From contig OX578280.1 of the NCBI GenBank assembly GCA_951217055.1, forward strand, positions 14,113,394 through 14,177,393: 64,000 nt of DNA. Reading direction: 5' to 3'. Position 1 is the first letter of the stretch, and every line of letters begins with the position of its first letter. Positions 57,340-64,000 of this stretch are shown here, piece after piece. The notes under the pieces were generated by a model. That model was given only the letters and a program-made list of their open reading frames with translations, was not told the DNA's origin and searched no databases. Source of the stretch: Gerris lacustris (taxonomy: Eukaryota > Arthropoda > Insecta > Hemiptera > Gerridae). The translations under genes and the position numbers were made by a program.

Positions 57340-57835
57340 GGATATACTGGTTTAGTATATTTAGCTTTTGGCCAGGTTTCAATAAATCCGATGCTGTTAA
57401 TTTATTATGATTTTTATGAAACTTGCAATCTGAGTCCTTAGTACAAACCAGCTCTTCTGAGAAGGTACAACCATGGTACTTGATTTTTTCACTATCACTT
57501 ACTCATTCGATTTCACTGCCATACTCTAGTAATAATATACGTTTATCAAGTATCCCATCTATAACAACAAATCAGTACTTTTCTGTGGGTTAACGCTGAG
57601 GCCAATTTCACTTAACCTTCTCTGCGTTCCGTCAATTAACCTTTCGGCAGCTTCCATATAACACGCTGTTATAGCCTAACCCTGATCATCGGCGAACTCT
57701 GTTGGCACTATGCGATCTTTACCTTTAGAGAGTTATATCCTAAACTATTGGCTATTTGTGGGCACAGAATTTGTTGAAAATATGATCAATGGCAATGTTA
57801 AAAAGTGTTCTCGATATTTGTCCACCCTAAAGAAA
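57340..57835 (-). pseudogene. Reverse transcriptase palm fragment, R2-like
   Basis: On the minus strand, from about 57825, LFNIAIDHIFNKF is followed, after stops and a frame change, by TEFADDQ (57682-57699), MEAAERLIDGTQRRLSEIGL and SVNPQKS. This is the order of RT motifs 4-6 in site-specific-type LINEs such as R2 or R4. Several stops. The upstream motifs appear separately at 59053-59180, so the element was split by later insertions. Confidence 0.6.
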
Positions 57836-57929
57836 CGTTGATGGTATTGTTGAAGTTAGTAGTATTGATTGAGATTTTATGGTATTTACTCATTACTTCA
57901 CTATGAGTTGATGGTATTGTTGCATAGTA

Positions 57930-59050
57930 AAGCTTCTATGCTATTTACTAGTAGTTCTGTGAACATTAGACCTCGCGAAAATTAGAAAAAAATAAAATAA
58001 ACATTTTTACTTTTTATTATTACTTATTTATTATTATTATTATTATTATTTTTATTTTTACTTATTATCATCATAATAAAATAAACGTGGACAGAGGATC
58101 CATTTAAATACGAATCTAAATGCATAAGTCTATTTCCCGTGAAAAATCTAGTTTTTGTGAAAATAATTTTAAACGCGGACAGTGAGAGGTGGGGTTCGAT
58201 TTCCCGCTGGGGCGAAGTTATTTTTATGGTATATTTGTAAAAATGTAATTCGAAAATAAACCATAAAAATCGATTTCAATTACTTAAAGGATAAATGATA
58301 ACCCGAGGTGAAATCGATAAATTAATTTAAGCTATACATTTGGGGGCACTCACCCTCAAAAACTCTGGAAAAACATTATTTCTCGAAAATTATTCCGACG
58401 ATTTTTAATTTTTTTTTTAAATGTAGACCATTTAAATACGAATCTAACGGTATAAGTAGTTTTCCCGGGAAAAATCTAGCTTCTGAGAAAATAAGTTTAA
58501 ACGCGGACAGTGAGTAGCGGGGTTCGATTCCCTGCTGGGAAGGTTATTTTTATGGTAATTCTAAACATTTTTTAAAAAAATAAACCATATACATAGATTT
58601 TAATGTCTTAAAGGGACATCTATTCCAAATTTCAAGAAAAAATAAAAATTTAAAAATAAAACTTTTGAAAATAAGTTTAAAAAACATTTTTTTTAAATTG
58701 ATAACAATTTTTTTTTTATAAAAAAACACTATATATATTTATTTTCCCAACTTAAAGTAACATTCATGCCAAATTTCAAGATAAACAAAAAAAAAATATA
58801 TATATTTTTTTTTTTTTGTTTTATTTTGTTAAAAATGAAATTCGTTATATATAAAACTCATACGTTGTTTTTTATGACTTCAAAGAACATCTATGCCAAA
58901 TTTGAAGAAAAATCGAATAAAGCGTTTGGCCGTAAGCGCGTAACAAACATTTTCAGATGAAATGCAAAACGGTCTAGTACCTGGGGAAGACTGGGGAGCA
59001 AAAAAGTTAAAACATAGACCTCGCTTCGCTCGGTCAATTAAGTCTGAAGA
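57930..59050 (+). mobile_element. Family A fragments and homopolymer-rich DNA
   Basis: Two right-half family A pieces (about 58080-58260 and 58290-58560), each with CGCGGACAGTGAG and a GGGGTTCGATT box B-like motif, then related AAATTTCAAG-type DNA to about 58920. This block separates the two parts of the RT fossil and probably inserted into it. Confidence 0.45.
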
Positions 59051-59052
59051 AA

Positions 59053-59180
59053 CGCCATTAGATCTAATACCTTCTCAATAATTCGTCTGAGTATTGAATA
59101 CATAGTAATTGGTCTCCAAGATGACAAATTGTTTACATCTCCTTCTCCTTTATGCATTAGAACATGCATGTATTACAACG
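59053..59180 (-). pseudogene. Reverse transcriptase N-terminal motif fragment
   Basis: On the minus strand VLMHKGEGDVNN, then LSSWRPITMYSILRRIIEKV, the classic first RT motif (WRPI) of LINEs, open for about 40 codons. Same strand and correct order relative to the palm fragment at 57340-57835. Confidence 0.6.
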
Positions 59181-59268
59181 TCCTCTCCGGAGAGGTTAAG
59201 GAACGTGTGAGAATTTCATGATTAAATCAATAACGGTCTTAATAAAATGGAAATATTTAAGGTCTTAA

Positions 59269-59873
59269 CCTTCGGGCGGGCGCGCGGGCGGCATTTACAC
59301 CGCCTTTTCGGAAGAACACGCCCCCTGTGATTTTACAGTATTCCAGCTTATCAGCTCTCTTAGGTATTCTCCAATTACTATTTCCTAGGTTTAATAAAAC
59401 CATCGGTATACCCGGAACGTAAGCGGGTCGCCCTCACTTTAGTTTGAACATCGACAAGCTCTACTACAAACGTCAGTACGGTGTAAATATTAGAGATTTT
59501 TTTTTTTGTTTACTGTATTCTTATGCAAAAGAATTTGATCATTTTAAAAGAGTTACGTTTTCTAATTACATATACGTATATAATACATTACATGGATAGC
59601 AGAGAAAGTGTTAAGGCTGCGTTTTTATTTTTTTATGACAATTCTGAAAAAATGTTTAGTAATGTGTATAAGTGTAATTTGTTTTTATAAAAAATGTGTT
59701 TTATAAAACTTTTTTTAATTCGAAATGAATGTTTTATTATTATTACCTATTGAGAAAACTAATTTCCACAAAAACAAGGACATACAAGCTCTAAATACGG
59801 AAGGAAAGAAAAGCTGTGTAAATGCCGCCGCGCGCCCGCTGCTGCTAACCAATATTGCGCGCCCGCCCGAAGG
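59269..59873. mobile_element. piggyBac-like MITE with TTAA duplication
   Basis: 605 bp flanked by TTAA at 59265-59268 and 59874-59877. Perfect 17-bp terminal repeats CCTTCGGGCGGGCGCGC, and both subterminal regions carry GGCGGCATTTACAC. Ends are very GC-rich, the middle AT-rich without a transposase. TTAA targets are diagnostic of piggyBac. It lies in the RT fossil, between the RT motif and the more upstream 60002-60360 piece. Confidence 0.85.
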
Positions 59874-60001
59874 TTAATAGTTCTAATAAAAAAACCGTGT
59901 ATCAAGCAATGTTGACGTAACAGCCTTATGAATGTCGCTTATTTCGACTGATATTATATTAGGTTTCGTAACCTTGTTCTGAAAGTTCTCTCTTTCAGTA
60001 C

Positions 60002-60360
60002 TGATATTGTTGTTGAGGTTTTATTCTAGAGGTTTTATTGGCTCGTTGTGGATTAGATGATTTACTAGCTCCCTTTGCGCTTTTGTTTCCTTTATTTTTC
60101 CTACGCATCTTATAGTAACGAGCGGCAGGGCGTTTCCAATGTGGTTAATCATTGTTACCCTCTTTAAGAAACTTCAGGAAGTCATTAACAGTTTGGGCAA
60201 TTTCTTCAAGTTTAAAATTGTCAGCATCGAGTGAAAGAAATTCCTTAAACTCAGCACAGACATCGATTTAGTCGTGTTTATCTGATTTGTTGTCAATCCC
60301 TTCTTTATTTATAAGTAAACTGTTAAGTTTTAATAAGTCGGCTTCTATTGGATATTTCTT
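60002..60360 (-). pseudogene. Coding fossil, probably ORF part upstream of the RT fossil
   Basis: One minus frame stays coherent for about 116 codons with only two internal stops: KKYPIEADLLKLNSLL, then EFKEFLSLDADNFKLEEIAQ, NDFLKFLKEG, HWKRPAARYYKMRRKNKGN. The change from acidic helical to strongly basic resembles the segment between the zinc finger and RT of R2-like LINEs. Assignment by position and composition only. Confidence 0.4.
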
Positions 60361-60575
60361 AGGATATTCTTATTTATTATTTTGAATAAAATATTGTATA
60401 ATATATTGTATTCAAGCCTCTTTGATTTTAAAATTAAAAACAGCATAGTGAAACAAACTGTTCTGTTTTCAGTATTATTATTTGGGTACTCTTATAAGCA
60501 CTAGTACAGGGTTGAGATGTTGTATTTTACGCAAATCAATTTTCTACATTAATATTACTGATAGTACTAGTAATT
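60361..60575. other. AT-rich intergenic
   Basis: Nothing recognised. Confidence 0.4.
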
Positions 60576-61170
60576 GACAATTAAAAATAATGTTAGAAAA
60601 AATCGATCCAGCAACAAACTTATTGGAAGATTAACGAGAATACAATTTAATTGTTTAATGGAATAACAAAGAAAAAATTAAATTAAATCCCTCTTACAAC
60701 TATGGATGAAGGACAGACTTCTCTTTCTTTCAATGGCCACCTCTAAATTCAATGACAACAAAAACAAATAACAAATTGCATCGCTATGGTGACACTCCGG
60801 GGCGCCTCTAGTGGTTATTTCTGGTTTGGATTTCGCCTCGGCGATCCTCCCCGCTTTCTGTCTTGAGCTGGTCCTCTTGATCTTGACGTTCAACTTGGAT
60901 TGGATATAATATCGCAATTGATCTTCTATAAGTGTCTTGTTTGACCTACTCTTACAAATGCTGATCTTATCTCGTTGTCTCGGCTCAGTATTAGTTCTTG
61001 TATTTTACCACCTTTCCAAGATAGTCTAGGAGACCTGTCACTAATTAACACAACGTCTCCTACTTTCGGTTTCCTTACTTCTAAAACTTTGCCCTGATTG
61101 TGTGTTACTTTGCTCCTTTCCCTTAGAAAGTCTGCGGGTGTAATCACTTCATCCTCTATTTCTTGGCTTA
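60576..61170 (-). pseudogene. BEL/Pao 3' end, left arm of an inverted pair
   Basis: The minus strand encodes ITPADFLRERSKV, KPKVGDVVLISDRSPRLSW and ELILSRDNEIRSAFVRVG. This is the C-terminal domain (DUF5641 type) behind the integrase of BEL/Pao polyproteins. The DFL and RERSKV parts abut, so the stretch present between them in the right arm is deleted here. The non-coding 3' part ends near AACATTATTTTTAATTGTCA on the coding strand. Here it is uninterrupted where the right arm has a SINE. Confidence 0.75.
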
Positions 61171-61181
61171 CGACGTTCTAA

Positions 61182-62392
61182 TCACTTCATCTGGGGGACT
61201 TTCTAGGGATCAAGGCTGCGACCCTGGTAGGACAAAAAGATAGAGACGAAGGAAACACAGAAACAAAGAATAAACTTTTAGAATCTTGGAGAAAAGGGCA
61301 GAGCATACTCTATCGTTTCTGGAAAATATGGAAAGATCAATATCTAGCTGGACTAAGGGAAAGGAGCAAAGTAGCACACTATCAGGGAAAAGTTTTAGAA
61401 GTAAGGAAACCGAAAGTAGGAGACGTTGTGTTAATTAGTGACAAGTCTCCTAGACTATCTTGGAAAGGTGGTAAAATACAAGAACTAATACTGAGCCGAG
61501 ACAATGAGATAAGATCAGCATTTGTAAGAGTAGGCAATTCAAACAAGACACTTAGAAGATCAATTGCTATATTATATCCAATCTAAGTTGAACGTCAAGA
61601 TCAAGAGGACCAGCTCAAGACAGAAAGCGGGGAGGATCGCCGAGGCGAAATCCAAACTAGAAATAACCACTAAGAGGCGCCGGAGTGTCGCCATAGCGAT
61701 GCAATTTGTTATTTGTTTTTGTTGTCATTGAATTTAGAGGTGGCCAGGGAGCCAGGGTAGCCGAGCGTGTTAGGGCGCTCGCTCAGCTATCAATAAGTCG
61801 AGGCAACTCGAGGTCGTGGGTTCGATCCCGTGCCATGATACTCTGAATTGCATCAATGATTCGCGGACGGTGCAGGGCGAGGGACACCCTTTATGGGGAC
61901 TCTTCCCCCACTCTTTGGTGAAGGTCCGATCCGTGTCATGACGATGTAATTTGTAAATATGGTTCGAAGACGGAGCAGGGCGAGGGACACCCTTTATGGG
62001 GACTCTTCCCCCACGCTTTGACGCACGCTTGTATAGCATACTAATGACCACACCATATTCGCTTCGGCGGTACAATGTACAAATGTATGATGTGTGAAGT
62101 AGCTGGAACTCTCCACCACGGGGCGTAAAAAGGGCCTAAGTAATGGCCTAATTGCAAGTTTCGAACAAGTGGTTCGTCCTACCCGTTCTAGTAGGAAGTA
62201 CTAGACTACTACTACTACTACTAGAGGTGGTCATTGAAAGAAAGAGAAGTCTGTCCTTCTTCCATAGTTGTGAGAGGGATTTACGACAATTTTTTCTTTG
62301 TTATTCCATTAAACAATTTAATTGTATTCTCGTTAATTTTCCAATAAGTTTGTTGTTGGATCGATTTTTTCTAACATTATTTTTAATTGTCA
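61182..62392 (+). pseudogene. BEL/Pao 3' end, right arm, with a SINE inside
   Basis: From 61182 to the TAA at 61584-61586 one open frame encodes the fuller BEL/Pao C-terminal domain: GDFLGIKAATLVG, WRKGQSILYRFWKIWKDQYL, LRERSKV, VGDVVLISDKSPRLSWKGG and a RRSIAILYPI end. A non-coding 3' part follows, split by the SINE at 61747-62221 and ending at about 62392. No integrase core or second LTR in view. Confidence 0.75.
61747..62221 (+). mobile_element. tRNA-derived SINE, copy 2
   Basis: Head with TAGCCGAGCGTG box A and GGGTTCGATCCC box B, body as in copy 1, tail ending in a (TAC)n run. Flanked by TAGAGGTGGCCA (61735-61746) and TAGAGGTGGTCA (62222-62233), 11 of 12 matching. The left BEL/Pao arm shows the empty site. 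Confidence 0.88.
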
Positions 62393-62667
62393 CAACCATG
62401 TCACTGACTCCTAACTATTTTATTTTGTATTAATTTATTTCTAGGATACATTTTATTGTATAAATATTTATTTGTAGAATTGTAGGTTTTATAAATGATT
62501 TTTTCTGTACAGATTCTAATCTAATTCCGAGAGAAAAGTTAAATATTTGATTGTGCTTTTTTTTATCAAGAAAAATACATGTATCTTGACTGTTTTTATT
62601 TACTTAAATTTATCTATTACAAGATTATATATACTAATTTCAATTGTATGTATCCAATTTTAGAATT

Positions 62668-62954
62668 TAAGGCGAGTGTGTCGACCCCTCTTCCCGTGCA
62701 GCCTTTTGGCAACTTTATCTAAAAAAAGACATTATGTAATATAATAATTTGTTTATCAAGATATGTCACATCTCCCCTTCTTCTTCTTAGCTGTCAAAAT
62801 AGATTTAAGAACCTTTCTATGCCTTTTCAATATTATATATTTTATAAACAAGACAAGTCTATAAACGATCAATTATTGTGAAACATTTAATATCCTTGTG
62901 AAAGTATATTTTGATTGTACATAACCGAAGTTTGACTGGACTAGTATAGTTGTA
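62668..62954 (+). promoter_or_regulatory. Conserved upstream block and putative promoter of copy 3
   Basis: CCCGTGCAGCCTTTTGGCAA, AGATATGTCACATCTCCCC, AGCTGTCAAAATAGATT, TATATATTTTATA at 62835-62847, AACGATCAATTATTGTGAAA and GTTTGACTGGACTAGT, in the same order as in copies 1 and 2. TATA-like element about 108 bp before the ATG. Confidence 0.5.
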
Positions 62955-64000
62955 ATGTCTATTTCGTCTAAAGATTTCTACACTTCTACTAAGTTCGGTG
63001 AATATATTAAACGTTTACATAATGATAAAAATCCACTGCAGCATAGGTGCACTCTAGAGTCCAGGAAAGGTCAGACGACTAAAGAAAGGAGTTCAACCCG
63101 AATCAGACAACGCTTGTACGTATACTTAGTATCGCTACCTTATCACCACCCCAAAACAAAGATATATCACGATAGCTTCGATTCGGTTGATCATGCCAGA
63201 AGAGAACATCTTAAGTCTCACCCGTATATTTTGCATCCCTTTTCAAGGTTGAAAGTATTTTTAGATCTGTTAATCTTTTTGCCTTATTTACTTGTAAAAA
63301 TGTACGTAGTCTGCTTCCCCGGTTTCGGGTTCCCTCTTCCTCGTAATATTTTAATATGTGTGGTTAATATTGGCGTCGTCTTTATTCTTTTAAACTTCAT
63401 TACCGGTTATTGCAACCAGAACAAGAAAAAAGTAATATTGAGGCCTGCCCTGATTTCAAGACATTACGCAATGACGTACTTTCTGGTCGACGTAGGAATG
63501 CTGATACCTGGCATTTTCGATTTGGTGTACAAGCGCTGCTACCAGTCTGTTCTTGTAGATATTTTCTGTTTTCTTCCTTATTTACGAAGCTTTACGTTTT
63601 TGAATAGGATCGAGGATAATCTTCTTTGGTTTTCGGTCAATAAAAAGATCGTCAATAGGGTCTGCATAGTCATAAAAATGCTGCTACTTATTCAAGTTGC
63701 TACCGTTTTTATAGGATTCGTCAAAAGCAATTACGGCTATTACACTGATATATCAGCGACTCCCGAATTGACTGACGATTTCTCTAACTATTTGGATGAG
63801 CTAATGAGGGAAATGAGCGTATTTTATTTTTCAGCTGACTTTTTTAAACCAACTACACTTTTAATAGCAGTTTTAATGTTGGTTTTATTACTCGTCGGTT
63901 CAGTAGGATTTGCTTACATTGTGGCGGCTGTCATTATTGACTTGTTGGCTGGTATGGCTCAGGAAACTAAGTACAATCAGTTGGCCGCGGAAGTTCGTAA
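62955..64000 (+). CDS. Divergent HCN/CNG-like channel-family protein, copy 3 (cut by window end)
   Basis: From ATG 62955 the frame is open to the last base (348 codons plus 2 bases), ending in the conserved QETKYNQLAAEVR start of the C-linker, so the gene continues outside. It has one extra residue near the N-terminus (MSISSKDFYTSTK). S1-S4 match copies 1 and 2, including FRSF/LRSF-TFLNRIEDNLLWFS. The S5-pore-S6 part again differs strongly (REMSVFYFSADFF in the pore loop) and has no GYG. The nucleotide-binding fold is not visible in this window. No stop or frameshift, so it is presumably functional. Same strand as copies 1 and 2, 9 kb after copy 2. Confidence 0.8.
   Translation, partial: MSISSKDFYTSTKFGEYIKRLHNDKNPLQHRCTLESRKGQTTKERSSTRIRQRLYVYLVSLPYHHPKTKIYHDSFDSVDHARREHLKSHPYILHPFSRLKVFLDLLIFLPYLLVKMYVVCFPGFGFPLPRNILICVVNIGVVFILLNFITGYCNQNKKKVILRPALISRHYAMTYFLVDVGMLIPGIFDLVYKRCYQSVLVDIFCFLPYLRSFTFLNRIEDNLLWFSVNKKIVNRVCIVIKMLLLIQVATVFIGFVKSNYGYYTDISATPELTDDFSNYLDELMREMSVFYFSADFFKPTTLLIAVLMLVLLLVGSVGFAYIVAAVIIDLLAGMAQETKYNQLAAEVR

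Noticed and set aside
61749..61840. Possible functional tRNA gene
   Set aside because: Has box A and box B but the stems do not pair into a clean cloverleaf, and the sequence continues into a SINE body with target duplications. The same holds for 19281-19370.

Overview
The window looks like eukaryotic, AT-rich, repeat-dense intergenic DNA from an arthropod, most probably an insect. Several dispersed repeats (termini such as AGGGTCCGTAGGC, long CTGTCTGTC runs, tRNA-derived SINEs) remind me of moth and butterfly genomes. That placement is inference from memory, not a search. I saw no bacterial operon, rRNA, true tRNA or CRISPR array.

The only convincing host genes are three tandem, same-strand, intronless copies of one family at 45593-47122, 52453-53979 and 62955 to the window edge. 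They encode about 509-residue relatives of HCN/CNG channels: S1-S6, C-linker and a truncated cyclic-nucleotide-binding fold. The GYG selectivity filter, most S4 charges and the ligand-binding arginine are missing. N-terminal and C-terminal parts are nearly identical between copies 1 and 2, while the S5-pore-S6 segment differs at about half its residues. A conserved upstream block precedes each copy.

Most other sequence is mobile or repetitive. At 11896-16458 (minus) lies a complete, apparently recent Ty1/copia element with identical 192-bp LTRs, a 5-bp target duplication, a tRNA-iMet-half primer site and one intact gag-pol frame. Broken elements are a Jockey-type LINE (54305-56545), an R2-like reverse transcriptase fossil (57340-60360, minus), a Ty3/gypsy integrase piece (50061-50690) and a head-to-head pair of BEL/Pao 3' ends (60576-62392). 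Short non-autonomous DNA elements with visible target duplications are hAT-like (37291-38305), piggyBac-like (59269-59873) and two Harbinger-like (29476-30046, 44275-45270). Two SINEs lie at 19281-19737 and 61747-62221.

For brevity I label dispersed repeat families. A has terminal ACTTTCTCATATA. B has AGGGTCCGTAGGC. C has TTGAAGCGAGCG. D runs from an AGTGTGGCAC motif to GGTAAGCTCGGAAG. E is a C-associated segment. G is a 0.6-kb element with a remnant ORF. Copies of A, B, C, D and G recur in both orientations.

From 30 to 50 kb, just upstream of channel copy 1, there are about nine unrelated minisatellites, two made of perfect short palindromes. Layout: 0-11 kb old repeats; 11.9-16.5 kb copia; 16.5-30 kb repeats, one SINE and one unrecognised ORF; 30-45 kb minisatellites and MITEs; 45-64 kb channel array with retroelement debris between its members.
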